Made by a program: the position numbers and the translations under genes
Assembly (NCBI RefSeq): GCF_963855985.1
Contig: NC_087100.1
Coordinates: 6,297,001 to 6,361,000, forward strand
Length of the DNA: 64,000 bases
Direction: 5' to 3'
From: Ostrinia nubilalis
Lineage: Eukaryota > Arthropoda > Insecta > Lepidoptera > Crambidae
In this document: positions 1 through 11,705 of the stretch, piece after piece
Layout of the letters: every line of letters starts with the position of its first letter
Position numbering within the stretch: the first letter of the stretch is position 1
The notes under the pieces: generated by a model
Database searches by the model: none
What the model saw: the letters and a program-made list of their open reading frames with translations, nothing else
What the model was told of the DNA's origin: nothing

Positions 1-3000
1 ATTCAGTAGTTTTCTGCAATGTCTCAAAGTTGTAAATTTCATCAGTGGCATGTTGATCAATTATAAAGAGATCGTCATCTAATCGCGTTATTATAAAGCC
101 TAAATTGAACTGGCCTACAACTATCATTTCTTTAAATGAATCTTTGGATATTTCTTTACTCAATTCTTCTTCACATTTCTTATTGTAAACTGGATTAATG
201 ACGCTTTTGAACTTCACCCTGTCTGGAGCACTTCTGCCCTTATTTTTGTGATACATATCTGCCAGTACTTTAATTTGTTCAAGTGATGTCTTAATATTGA
301 CTGATTTCCTATTATGTTTTCCTAAGTCTGCTTTATCAGTAACAACACCAAGAAACTTACTTTTTTTTTGTGGATTTTCAGAAGACATGTTAGAATTTGA
401 TCTTTTGGGTTTGCAGACCACAGTATGAGATTTTTCTACAATGTCATCAATTTTTCTGATTTGTGTGTCTGGTAATTTATTGGTATATTCCAAATACATA
501 ATATCCTGATTTTTGTCATTTGTAGCAGATTCATTTAATTCTGGATTTAGGTATTCTTCATTCTCAGTTTTGTTTTCATCAATATCATCATGTGATGTAT
601 TTGATGATTTACTTATCTCTTCATCTTTGATTAGATTGTCATTGATTTTATTTTTGTCTGTTTGATCTTGATCATATAATTGATTTTCGGTAGATTCTAA
701 ATGAAATGAAGATGACTCATCATTTGATTTCTTCATTGATTTTGATGATATAAAATCAAGCATTGTACTTGATTTTCTTTTTAAATCTGTTTTTTCTACT
801 TTACTATTCTCAACTTCATTGGAGCTTTTAAACTTGCTACTAAATTGTTGTAAAAATGAATTAAATATTCGTGGTTGGTCAGTGTCTGGTTTAACATCAC
901 TAGAACTTTTACTTCCTGAGAAGTTAGAGTTTTCAATTTTCAAAGTTCTTGGTATACTTTCAAACAATTTTGTTAATGAATATTTGAGTACTTCTAAAAT
1001 AACTTTTTCTCTAGTCAAAAATACTTTTCTTTTGTCTGGTGTTACATTCACATCTACTGATGTCCTCTCCATGTTAACATTTAAAAACACAAAAGGGTAC
1101 TGGTTAGGATTGTACTGTTTATATATTTCATTAATCATCTTTATTATTTTAGTAGGTTCACAAGGTCTTGAGTTGACAAAGTAAAATTGTCTATCAGTAC
1201 TAGAACGGCCACTTCCATGTGCACAGGATGATATGAAACCATTAAATTGTATAGGCTTTACAATATTTTTATATCCACTAGATTTTTGTGAACCAGTAAT
1301 GGAGCTTGCACCCTGTGAAATTGATTCTGTATTATTTGCATCATTAGAATCTTCTGATAAATCTATTTCCACATCTTCTATTGATTGTTCATCTGCTACC
1401 TCAAATTCTTGAGACAATCCCTTAAATATATTATCTTTAATGTTTGATACATATTCTGGAATAATTTCCAAGATGCTTTGCAGTTGTTTTAAACCAAAGA
1501 CACAGGCTATGTTATCCTTGTATGACATACTGCCCTGAGTTGCAACCACCAATGTTTTGGTGTTCGCACTTGTTTGATTAGTGCATGTTATCCTGAAAGT
1601 ATAACAAGTCAGTATCCTTTGTATTCATACTATTCATAAAATACAATAAATAATAAGTAAAACAATAATTGATCATACTTAACCCCCAAAGATATCAGGC
1701 AATAAGCATACAATAGTTGAGTCATTTTATTAAATTCCCTTTTAACATTCTTATGAAACTCTTTTTGCCTCACAGGAAGGGAAGAGAATAGATTTGATAA
1801 GGTAACAGTTGTCCCAATTTGCCGGGAACAAGGTGTTTTTTTAACAATATTTCCTTTGTGATCATATTCAAGTTTTGTTGCTGAAATAAAATATTACATA
1901 ATAAAGACATGTAAATATATCTAGTTATTAAAGTTGTAACAATAAAAATTAATGTTACCATATTGAGCACTTAGGTGCCTCGTTGTAATGATTAGATCAG
2001 AGAGGGCACACAGAGAACTTAAAGCTTCCCCTCGAAATCCAAAACTAGACACTCCAAGAAGATCAGAATAATCCCTCAATTTTGATGTGTGATATTTCAG
2101 AGCTGTAAAAAAATTTGATATTATGATAAGATATTTTGGAAAGGAGGTTATTTATTTATTTAATTAGGACAACCAACAAGACAGACACAAATTCAAGCAA
2201 AGGGGTTTACATACATAATTTTGTCTTAGGACTAGGTGCTATCTTAATTACAGGCTGCCTCGGCATGCAAAAGTGGACTTTGACAGAATGTGAAACTTAA
2301 ACGTACAGCTGATTTTGACACAATATTCAATTTAATTTAATTTATTTCTATTTAGAACAATTTTAAACCTCAAATTTAACTGGCAGATCTTGGCTAAACG
2401 GACACATGTGCAAATGAGAGTTGTATTTTTTTCTTAAATTTCCCCAGCGAGTCAGAAAAGATATCTATATCTCCCTCCTTACTGCACCTATTATATTGCC
2501 TCTGAAGCCTATTCATGGTGGCATGATGACCCAGGTTGCTTTTGGAACCCTGCACTAAACATATCTTGCGCGTCGAGGTAACTTGAAAGGGGCATTTAGG
2601 TTATTGAAAATAATGGATAAAACTTGATACATACTTAATGCTGCAAAATTATCTTCAGTCACACCGGAGCCATTATCAGATACTTCTATTAATTCAATGC
2701 CATAGTTCTTGAAACGAATTTCAATATTTGTAGCACCAGCATCCAATGAGTTCTCAACCAATTCTTTGACTGCTACTGCTAAGCTTAGCACTACCTGTAA
2801 CACCAAGTCACCTTTGTTGAGATTGATTAATTGTCATCATCTTTTCATTCTTAGGTCGTCCACGGATGACTGTTTGATAGTTTTTCGTAAAATAAAATGG
2901 CTTTATTATTCTAAGGGTGCATCGATCATATTTACCTGTCCCGAGCAAATTTTATGAACGGTGTCAGTATTAATAGCTTTGATTTCTGGCGAAGGCGAGT

Positions 3001-3016
3001 TATTTTCTATATCCAT
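1..3016 (-). CDS. PMS2: PMS2, MutL-family mismatch repair endonuclease (3' part beyond left edge)
   Basis: DNA mismatch repair ATPase/endonuclease; pairs with MLH1 (MutL-alpha) and nicks the discontinuous strand in the nucleus. Five exons read on the minus strand: 2936-3016 (start ATG), 2635-2794, 1959-2102, 1679-1880 and 1592 to beyond base 1; phases agree at every GT-AG junction. Visible: the N-terminal GHKL ATPase with [15 protein letters not shown] and SDNGSGV, then [16 protein letters not shown], the transducer domain with [19 protein letters not shown] and the NVTPDKR-type segment, a long Ser/Lys/Asp-rich linker (about 1030-240), then [20 protein letters not shown] followed by the metal-binding endonuclease motif [12 protein letters not shown] at the left edge. 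That last motif separates PMS2 from PMS1 and MLH1. The remaining C-terminal domain is off the window. The identification is firm; the exact exon ends are inferred from splice consensus. Confidence 0.95.
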
Positions 3017-3507
3017 TATTTACGCTGGTATTTGTTCATTCTTTATTTCAGCTCAAAGCTCGCATCCGTGGCTCGCACTTCGCGGTATTTAAAAAATGTC
3101 ACAACAATATCCTGTGACGTTTCAATCTGACACTGACAAATAAACTAGAGGGGGACCGATTCTAGCGATTTCTAGATTCTACAATAGATTCAACTTTCTG
3201 ATGGTTCTGTTTATTTATTTAAATCAATAGTTCAATACTTAAAGCAAGATTTATTTAGTGCTTTATTACAAAACCACATTTGTGGTTTAGGAACTTAATT
3301 ACATAAAAGCTTTTTATGCAATTTTCTGAATAATTAGGGTTAAAGAAAAAAATTAAATGAAGAATCGGTTCCATTCATATAATCAATTGCAAAAAAAAAG
3401 AGGTCCAAAGAATATATAAATTTAATGTTGTGAATACTACAAGTCGCACTACTATCGTATTATAATCGTATTGTTACTTTCTATTTATCTCGTCGTCGTC
3501 GTCGTCT

Positions 3508-3634
3508 TTGTCGTATCAGCCGAAAGACGTCCACTGCTGGACAAAGGCCTCCCCCAAGGATTTCCACAAAGACCGGTCCTGCGCCGCTTGCATCCAGGTA
3601 CTTCCCGCGACCTTCACCAGATCGTCGGTCCACC
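3508..3634 (-). mobile_element. RTE-type non-LTR retrotransposon, 3' end of ORF (C-terminus)
   Basis: On the minus strand this reads [20 protein letters not shown] followed by [19 protein letters not shown] and a stop. This is the C-terminus of the endonuclease/reverse transcriptase polyprotein of RTE elements that are abundant in Lepidoptera. A GTC-repeat (3492-3507) follows, as expected for the simple-repeat tail at such 3' ends. The upstream part of the same ORF resumes at about 4277, so the two pieces are one fragment split by an insertion. 5'-truncated, non-functional. Confidence 0.8.
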
Positions 3635-4276
3635 TATAAAAATTTTGACATTTCAGAAGTGTTGTCAACATTGAAACATTCCCATTATGAATGGAGAGCA
3701 TTTTCACAAATTAAAAAATAATCCTTTCTTGAATTTAAGGATTTACTTGATAAACTAAGGCTTAAAAATGTACTGATCATTTCAAAATGGTTATTTGAAT
3801 TTTTATTATCATATTTTTGAAGTTACAAAAAAAATTGGGAAATTATTTTTCTATCACTGGACTCCCTGGCCAATAATCCATGGGTTACAAACCTTTTTTA
3901 TGAAAATCCTTTTGTTAATAAAATCTTAGGTTCATAAAATAACCAATTTAACAAGATGCCAATTTTATAATCCAAGTTGATTATGACGACGATAATGATG
4001 ATTGATGATCAATACATCTTTTCGTTAGTGATAATATGTTGTTTTACTGTGTTAAAAACACGTTTTTTTCTATTTAAACTCTAAAATGTACATAATAATT
4101 AGTGTGCATTGAATTGACACAACAAACAATAGTTCATTCTTGTAAGTTGTACTTGATGAAATTTCATTTCATATTATTTATTAATAATTCAAAGCAAAAA
4201 AGGCTTATTACATCTGTATTGTCAAAAAATGACAGCTGTCAGAATTCCGTCGAATTAAAAATCGGACTTTTAGTGG
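3635..4276. mobile_element. Unidentified ~640-bp insertion splitting the RTE fragment
   Basis: The RTE protein reads ...VGRPPT at about 4277 and continues RWTDDLV at 3634, so about 640 bp have been inserted between adjacent codons. The junctions read ccaccTA and TAgtggg, compatible with insertion at a TA dinucleotide, but the ends do not form clear inverted repeats. AT-rich, no coding potential. Its class is unknown. Confidence 0.55.
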
Positions 4277-4400
4277 GAGGCCTGCCCACGCTACGTCTTC
4301 CAGCTCGTGGTCGCCACTCAAGAACTTTCCTGCCCCAGCGGCCATCAGCTCTTCGAGCTATGTGCCCCGCCCACTGCCACTTGATTTTAGCGATTCTATT
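4277..4400 (-). mobile_element. RTE retrotransposon ORF fragment (upstream half of the split copy)
   Basis: On the minus strand it encodes KWQWAGHIARRADGRWGRKV, then LEWRPRAGRRSVGRPPT, the segment that directly precedes the C-terminal piece at 3508-3634. Same element, separated by the insertion at 3635-4276. Confidence 0.75.
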
Positions 4401-4837
4401 TATCTCATCATGTCCTTTTTTTAATGTGTTCGTATTTTAAGGAACCTTGTGGAAAGGAGCTTATAAAATGATTTAAAAGGACTTTGAATCTAGACTTCAG
4501 GGCTTTGTGATTGGCCAAACAAACAACAAACTTAAACCGCAAGCACCCATATCAGAGAACGACGATACGATACGGCTACGATCACTTTGTGTTAAAAAAC
4601 CACGGCGGCATCCAGGGAGAACTCCAAAGCCGTAAATCTTAAATAAAAAAATCAATTCGAATGACAGATAAATGTCAAACTTTATGTGTCATTTGTCATT
4701 TGTGATGTCTGTCATTCATGAACAGAATTGAAATAAAAATTGTGTTGTTTCATTAATGTGGCTAATGCGTTGATTGAACAAATTTTAAAAGCTAAAACAA
4801 TCTTAACTTTTTCGTAAAAGAGTTCTAAATCTTAAGA

Positions 4838-7800
4838 ATGTCTCTTAATACGGCTCACGCCGATCATGGAGTGTTAATTCATGCCGGAGAGTGGTGAGTC
4901 ATCCTTTGCTTAGTATTTAATTTTAAGACCTAATCGAACATTCCACAACAATCTAGAGAACGCATTTATCAGTTAGATTATGATTTTGATATTCATAACT
5001 GTGTTATTTACATTACAGCATCATCCTCTATTCTGACAATGTGATTGTTGATTTCTATGGGAATGATACACCTGAATTCAAGGGTACAAAGAATGGCCGT
5101 ATGTACCTCACAACTCATCGAATGATATACAATTCGAAAGTTAACTCCGATCCAATCAGATCCTTCAGTTTCCCATTTATTGCTCTACAAGATGTAAGTT
5201 GACCATGTAATACCTAATACATTTAGTAATAAATAGATCCTGAACTTACAGTCGCTGTAATGGTTGGTAATATGTATGTACTTTTTTGACAGAAAGGAGA
5301 TAGGGCTCTAATGTTTACTTACTAATGCTTTACCAAAATTGCCTAGTTTGAAGACATTTTGATATAGGACATTTGATACTTTGGGTTTACATTAAGTCAG
5401 TTTATGTATTGATTAACCTTTTATTAGCATTATGACTTATCCTATCTCCAACATTAAATATTGATGAAAGTTATGTCATTTTAGGTAACAGTAGAGCAAC
5501 CAATGTTTGCAGCAAATTACATAAAGGGAAAAGTTCGCGCCCAACCAAATGGTAACTTTATTGGTGAAGTGAAGTTCAAACTCACCTTCAAGGCAGGAGG
5601 CGCTATAGAGTTCGGTCAAGCTATGTTGAAAGCAGCTCATCTTGGTAAGTTTTGACTTTTGTCATTTCAATTTTATTCTGAAAATATGTAAAATGTTGAT
5701 GGTACGTACACTACAAAATTAAGGATAATGTATTTCTGAGCTGTGGATAAATTCATAAATAATGTATTCATTATTTCTCCACAATCTTGTTATTCATACT
5801 TTTATTAAAATTGATGAAATCAAAATTGACTAATTAAGCTGGGATCTCTCAACCAAGTACGCTTCTAAAAACAAAGGCTTTTCAGGAGAATCTTTGTTAA
5901 GGGACTAATGCCCATTTTCACCATCAATTCCTAATTTTTAAGATACATATGACATCATAATTCCTCCATAGAGGTCACTTAAAAATTAGGGATTGATGGT
6001 GAAAATGGGCATAAGTCAAGTTTTCAGCTTAATGGTTTTCAATGTAGTTTATTGAACAGTGATTAATTAATCTATTGAATCTTTCATTATTAATTGGCAG
6101 CTTCTCGACACAACGCGCCAGGCGCGTCGCCGCCGCCGTACACGCCGCCGACCGGCCCGTGGTACGCCGCCCCGCCGCCGGCGTACGCGCCGCCGCCGCA
6201 GGGCTACTACGGCTGGGTGCCGCCTTACACAGTATGTATATGCATACAATAATAACAATATGTTATAATAACCACACTGATAGCTTGATACATAACGCAC
6301 CAGATCCCGATTGCGCTAATTTGTAATGTCTCCAATTCATTTGTGTTTCATGTCTAGTCCACACTCCAGTCACACCCCATTTTCATTCTAGCCGATGTGT
6401 AATTCGGTATCGCGGTAAAGTTCACGCGCAAACAAAAACGAAACAATGGATTTATGCACCTTCCATTAAAAGTCCGAACACTTTATTTTAAATCTAAAAT
6501 ACTAAATAACTAAAACACAGCAAATGTTACTCAAAGGCGCAGTCGCGCTCCGTTTACGTTACAACTTCGTTTGAGCTAGCTGTCAAAACGGCACGGCACC
6601 GCGATACGGATTTGTTAAAACAGCTGATTTTCGTTCGTCGTTAAGTTGCGTTGCAGTTGAAAATTTTTAGCGTAATCGGGGCTCAGGTGCGTCCGCGATG
6701 CCTACTATCAGCAACAGTCCGAAGGTACGCTATATTCTCACGTTGACGTGTTATAAATTTATAGGCTTTCCCGGATCAGCCGCCACCAAACTCCGTGTTC
6801 GTGTCGAACAACCCGCCGCCGTACCCGGGCGTGGCGGGCGCGGCCTACCCGCCCGGCGCGGGCTTCTCCGGCACCGGCGGGCCGCCATCAGGTGGGGGGT
6901 TCGCCGGCGCGCCGCCCGGCTATCCCGGCAATCCTAGTGCTCCGCCGCCCGGGTATCCCGGTGGCTTCGCGGCACCCGGATATCCGGGTGGCCCTGGTGG
7001 CTTTGCCCCGCCAGGAGCCACGGCCGGCATGTCTTCGAGCGGTGAGAGCAAAATTACTTTTAAAGTCGTAACAGTTCAGTGATTGAATTTAAAGTCTCTA
7101 AATTAAAGTCTGGATTAATATGGAAATTGATTTATGGTTTTAAGAGTGCAAGCCGAGGCCCCTGACTATTCAGTGAGTAGTCGGAAATGAATCGCTTTAT
7201 TTATCTATGATTTGGGCTTTCGTAGATTAGTTCATTTATGTTGGCAGTATTTTGAAAGCAGATAATTCTTTGATATTTAATTAAATTAAGTATTTCACGG
7301 TAATTTTGTGTACATGTTGAGTTGTTTAGTGCAGTAGATTAATTAACATTTTCAGATGCTAAAGCTGCCGAGGCGGCCCAAAGCGCGTATTACGACCCTA
7401 ACCGACCGCAGACCGCTTATGTGCCGCCGCCGTACAATGTAAGTACAATATTTTTGTACTGTAGCTTAAATGGCACTGTTCATTGGTTGAAACTGGTTCA
7501 TGTTGTTTTTAGATTACTTTTAAAAAGTCAGTATCGTAAGAAGTTTAGTCTTTACAGAACTAATAGAATCATATACATATTACATTAATGATAACCATAC
7601 TTTAGCCTACACTTACTTATCTTAATTGCTGAGTACACATTGAGCTAAACAATGGGCTAGGTTCAATATTGATTAAATCTATTATTCTACAAATTTCTTC
7701 CGATAAAATACCTATGCTGAGATTGTCATTTGAAGAATCTGAAATGTAATAACTGACATGTAGCCTGAGGTTACCAGGTACATATTACGCTTTTTTCATA

Positions 7801-8053
7801 CATTTTTACAGATATTACGTTACCAACACACATTTTAAGTGTAGGCACCTTTCGTAATAGTTGCTATTCACCACTAGCCCTTCAAGCCCCGTGAGTCGAG
7901 ATACAATAGATAAATTAATAATTACGCGGTCATATTATGCCACCCGTTTGGGATTTATGGGATATCTTACATAATACAATATCAACACATTATTATCTAT
8001 TTCAGGATCAGCCACCCAGCTATCAAGAATCTACGTCAAAGAAAGAAAACTAA
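4838..8053 (+). CDS. WBP2: WBP2, WW-domain-binding protein 2 (GRAM domain, PPxY motifs)
   Basis: Transcriptional co-activator/adaptor that binds WW-domain proteins (Yorkie/YAP/TAZ, Nedd4-type ligases). Seven exons: 4838-4893, 5019-5193, 5485-5644, 6101-6231, 6765-7041, 7356-7438 and 8006-8053; 930 nt, 309 residues, frame intact across all junctions. Residues 1 to about 130 form the GRAM/PH-like domain, with EFKGTKNGRMYLTTHRMIY and FTAGGAIEFG-like FKAGGAIEFGQAML. The rest is Pro/Gly/Tyr-rich with several PPxY ligands (PPPYTP, PPAYAP, PPPYPG, PPPYND, PPSYQE) and a PPGYPG repeat. A conserved DAKAAEAAQSAYYDPN block precedes the last PPxY motifs, as in vertebrate WBP2. Exons 4 and 5 are very GC-rich compared with the AT-rich introns. 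Introns carry foldback DNA (5904-6016) and a dispersed repeat (about 6395-6690). Start chosen as the first in-frame ATG, which matches the family length. Confidence 0.93.
5904..6016. mobile_element. Foldback MITE in WBP2 intron 3
   Basis: A 113-bp near-perfect palindrome. The left arm begins act(a)atgcccattttcacc and the right arm is its reverse complement, ending ggtgaaaatgggcataagt. The loop is about 40 bp. No coding potential. Confidence 0.75.
6395..6690 (-). repeat. Dispersed ~300-bp repeat, copy 1 (WBP2 intron 4)
   Basis: Its reverse complement aligns with 35490-35810. Shared blocks, in opposite orientation, include ggtaaagttcacgcgc, ttttaatggaaagtgcataa-like, caacttcaa/ttgaagttg-like and ccgtatcgcggt-like segments. 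Both copies sit in introns. Non-coding; family not identified. Confidence 0.7.
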
Positions 8054-8943
8054 TGCACTGCCCCCACTACCACATGTCTACTAAAGATCAAGCTGAAGTC
8101 GATAAATGCGAAATAATGCATTAAAGGTCTGACGGCATTATTATATTCAGCTACACACGTGTACTATTGTGTATCTTTCTCTGTAACACTAGCATAAAAA
8201 TCGTACTACATTCCAGCAATATAAATGTGCAGCACGATTGTTTGGTGCTTTTTCCTACAAATTGATAAATATAAATTATCTAAATAATACACCTATATTA
8301 TTATAGTTGCTGAAGATGTTATTAGCAAGTAATGGTTTGCAAATATATAATGTAAATTTGTACGTAAATTGTATATAGGAATTAGAGAAACCTGATAATA
8401 ATCTATTATCTTGTTGTGTTTTCTTATCATCGTCAAAATATTAGCTGACGGAGAATATAATAATCTTCGAACGTTGTTCCCCAGCCAGTACGTTTTTGGG
8501 CTATTTTATAACAATGGCTAATAGATAGAATTTATTTTAGTCTCCGTAAAATTCTCTAGCCTGGATTTCGGTCGAGGGCTGCTAGTAAGTGATAATAATG
8601 TTGTATTGTAGACGAAAAATAACCCATTTTAGTTTTGTATGAAAATAGAGAAGTGCAACTCTGCCAACGTATTACATCATGACCTGATATAATTGAGTAA
8701 TTTCGGACAGTCAAAATTACAATAGCTTTATTTAACATTATGCGATAAAATGTGAGTATTATAAATTAATTATTATATTTTATGTCTACATTATCGGGTC
8801 GTAATTTGAAGATGGGTTTTTACCCCCGACGGAAAAAGAAAGGGGTGTTAATAATGTATTTTGATTATGCTTCGCCCAAAATTATTATACTAGATATAAC
8901 TAAGACCAGGCTTGTCATGCTTATATAGATCGTTTCATCCACG

Positions 8944-9106
8944 AAGACGCGCCCCACCATACTACCGCGAATATTTGAGTGTTATCGGTACACGTTAAAT
9001 TATCAATGAGTGCACACGCACACTACAATAATGACGCTCGGATTGCTCGGATCAAACTCCCCGCACCCCGCGCTTCCCTCGACCAAAAATTGGTGGGGCG
9101 CGTCTT
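8944..9106. mobile_element. Inverted-repeat element
   Basis: Ends aagacgcgccccacca and tggtggggcgcgtctt are perfect reverse complements about 130 bp apart. No ORF. Probable MITE. Confidence 0.5.
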
Positions 9107-9491
9107 TTAAAATAAAAACACTGCTTCGTGTGAACTGTGAACACCCTGAAATTTTATTTTAGTTGACTTAAATATTTGACTGTTATTAAACCAGTTATTA
9201 CTAAAATGGTATGTTTATTAAAACATCAGATGTGTAAGTAATGTAGATATAAAATTATTATTACATTGTTAAAGTTACGCTTTATTATTAAAGATGTGCA
9301 TTATTGTTTGCTTGAATAAAGTAAATATTTATGTTAATCAGTTTTTTTTTTTCGAAAATATCTTCTACCAGAAGACAGTTTCTAAAGATTTGAGTCGAAA
9401 TTATAAAAGAGCCTCGCTTTTGTACGGAATTCAGTTTATTAATGGTATTAAAACGATATCAATTTATAACTTGTAACATTTTCATTTATAT

Positions 9492-9605
9492 GCCACAGTT
9501 CGTTCCAGCTACCTATTTCCGGTCATGTCGTCTCGTTCTATCGGAAAGAATCGCCATTTGATGAGAGCGAGAGAAAAATCGGAAATAGATAGTTGGAACT
9601 GTGGC
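9492..9605. mobile_element. Foldback MITE
   Basis: Ends gccacagttcgttccagct and agttggaactgtggc form an imperfect palindrome that continues inward through the tatttccg/cggaaata pairing. About 114 bp, non-coding. Confidence 0.6.
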
Positions 9606-9620
9606 TCACTGTACATATAT

Positions 9621-9887
9621 AGACTAAGAGCTGGTGAACGCCAGACCTACGCATTTTATAAAAGCTGATTTTTATATAAAATATTAGGGCAATAATTAGA
9701 AGTAGTTTCCTCATCAGCCAGACAGTTCCAACTCCTTGCGAGACAGTTTTTTTAGGATAGCTGCCAAAGCCACGATGACCCAAACTTCATGATTCACCAA
9801 CATTCTATCCTATATTGGGAGCATACGTTGACAAACTTTCAGCTTTTATAAAATTACCTAGGTCTGGCGTTCCCTAGCTCTTAGTCT
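9621..9887. mobile_element. Inverted-repeat element
   Basis: Left end agactaagagctggtgaacg and right end cgttccctagctcttagtct are reverse complements with two mismatches, and the pairing extends through the cagacct/aggtctg bases. About 267 bp, non-coding, 15 bp from the preceding foldback element. Confidence 0.6.
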
Positions 9888-10918
9888 AATACTATAATGT
9901 GATTAGTTAGACTGCTCAGACACTACTATACTATTTCAAATTTAGTCTATGATTCTACACTGTCCACGCAGAAGTAGGGTTTTGCTAGAAAATAATAATT
10001 ACGACAACTGTCAAAATTGAAAAATAGAAGATCAACATGTAAATTAGACGTGTAACTATCTACAAATAAAAAACCACTGAAAAATAAAATATTTAAGATC
10101 ACCGAAATGAAACTGTACTAGAAACAGCCGTCACCATCAACGCGTTACTTTAAAATAGTATGGGTAAGTGAACACGTAGTGATTTGGCAAATTCTAGTAG
10201 ACACCGCTGTTGACAGCTTTGTACAAAGGAGCCTGTAGTAGTTACTGTACTTACATGGTTTACAGAACACAGAAGAAGCCAGCCTCTCTATAAACTGCCA
10301 TTCATATAAGTCCAATACTTGTTACAGTACATACAAAAGTTCAATCGCAACGCGTTCATGCTGGCATAATAGTGCATTTGTTTATCATAGTTCTAATACT
10401 CATGTGAAATGTACCTCCATGTTACTACACGTATTTGTGCAGTGCCGCAATAGTACCAGGCGTTGAACTTTTGTACAAAGTTGTGCTACAGTGATGCTGT
10501 TTAACGAATTGGCTTTCCTGTTCAAAAATATTAACTTTATAAGTATATTTTTCTCTTCAACTTTAGTGTAAATTTTGAAGCTGGACAAGGATCTGGGTAC
10601 ACCACCAGAAGTGCCAATATAACATGAACAAGTATTGTGAGTACCTATCTCTCGATTAGATGATAAACATACAATACTACTACACACTACTCACACAACT
10701 AAATAGTCAAAATATTGTTAATATTATGGTCGCGCGAACTATTACAAACTTTTACAGTGGTTTTTCGTTTGCTTCATTGTTTTCGGTAAGTTCAAAATTA
10801 CTTAAGTCTTACCATATGAGTGGCAGTTTGAGTAATAATAGATTGATGCTGGCTTCCTTTTGAAACAGTCGCTAAAGCAATAAATGTATTTTTTTCCAGA
10901 TTAATCACCGATATACTT

Positions 10919-11335
10919 ATGGCTCCCTCAATTCATCCACCGTGTACACCGTCAGCATCATGCTCGCCTGTTCGATGCCACCCTACACCACCGCCGTGCC
11001 AGAATCCAGAAAAATGTCTAAAAAAAACCATTTCGAAAGGCATAAGACCTTGCCAGAGTGCCGTGTCTATAATGGCGACAAGATCCAAAGCAAAATGTGG
11101 CAGTTGTGGCAAATATAAATCCGGATCTAATCCCAGGAATGTGTCTGCTATTGAGAAGTTCTTAAAGCGCAAATCAAAAGAAACTAAAATGAGAAAGAAA
11201 GACAGATTGACGGGAAGTCATAGTTACACTAATTACGTTAGAAAAAAGGGATCAAGAAAATCGGAGACTGATTGCTGCGCTGGAAAGGGACATAGAGGCA
11301 GACTGAAGAGACCCAGGAAATGTGAAATACTGTAA
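10919..11335 (+). CDS. Small Cys/Lys-rich basic protein with C-terminal CaaX-like box, paralogue A
   Basis: Family not recognised. 138 residues, single coding exon, preceded by an acceptor at 10899/10900 and a likely non-coding exon upstream. It begins MAPSIHPPCTPSASCSPVRC, a Pro/Cys/Ser-rich head, followed by PPPCQNPEKCLKK, then PCQSAVSIMATRSK, CGSCGKYK, a long Lys/Arg-rich middle and the tail RLKRPRKCEIL-stop. The same order of motifs recurs in the next two genes, so this is a tandem family. No signal peptide, no membrane segment. The tail C-E-I-L after a polybasic run matches a CaaX prenylation box, with Leu at X favouring GGTase-I (inference). High Lys/Arg/Cys content would also suit a sperm chromatin or sperm structural protein. 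A polyadenylation signal AATAAA lies near 11423. Real gene: likely; function: unknown. Confidence 0.82.
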   Translation: MAPSIHPPCTPSASCSPVRCHPTPPPCQNPEKCLKKTISKGIRPCQSAVSIMATRSKAKCGSCGKYKSGSNPRNVSAIEKFLKRKSKETKMRKKDRLTGSHSYTNYVRKKGSRKSETDCCAGKGHRGRLKRPRKCEIL

Positions 11336-11705
11336 CAAAATCTTTACTGTGAACCGAAAGAAGTGTTTTAACTGAACATAATTATTATTTCATCGTATCT
11401 GCAATGCTTTATCATTATTAAAAATAAATAAAATATAAACTGGAATTACAATGAAGTTTTTTAAATCCATATTTTTATAATTTTTGAAACGTGAACTTTT
11501 GGATTTAGGTACTTTGGATTTAGTTTACCTAGAGCAAACCAAGTAAGTAAACTAATAATAATATGTATTGTTATATGAGGCTGGCTTCTTTTACCTATAC
11601 TTTTTAATCTATTGCTTTAAGCTATAACATCAGTAAAAAAATAGCTAATTGGATTTTTTTAAGATATAATATTATACATTTTCATTTTTTTTCAGTAAAG
11701 TCAAA

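Larger units (their letters stand above)
3017..4837. other. Divergent intergenic region PMS2-WBP2, with a split retroelement
   Basis: PMS2 and WBP2 are transcribed away from each other from this 1.8-kb interval. The ends next to each ATG should hold the two promoters, but no clear TATA or initiator could be assigned. The middle is occupied by an RTE retrotransposon fragment (3500-4400) with an insertion inside it. No host coding exon was found. Confidence 0.6.
8054..10899. other. WBP2 3' UTR and gene-poor interval with foldback elements
   Basis: No exon is recognised. The first several hundred bases are presumably WBP2 3' UTR (exact end not determined). Three inverted-repeat elements lie here (8944-9106, 9492-9605, 9621-9887). 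A good donor (tttcg then gtaagtt) at 10785/10786 and an acceptor at 10899/10900 suggest a non-coding 5' exon of the first CaaX-family gene ending at 10785. Confidence 0.5.

Noticed and set aside
819..1184. 121-codon plus-strand ORF
   Set aside because: Antisense shadow of the PMS2 linker exon; AT-rich and without family features.
10660..10863. 67-codon ORF upstream of paralogue A
   Set aside because: Crosses a good splice donor at 10785/10786 and is out of frame with the downstream gene; probably 5' UTR.
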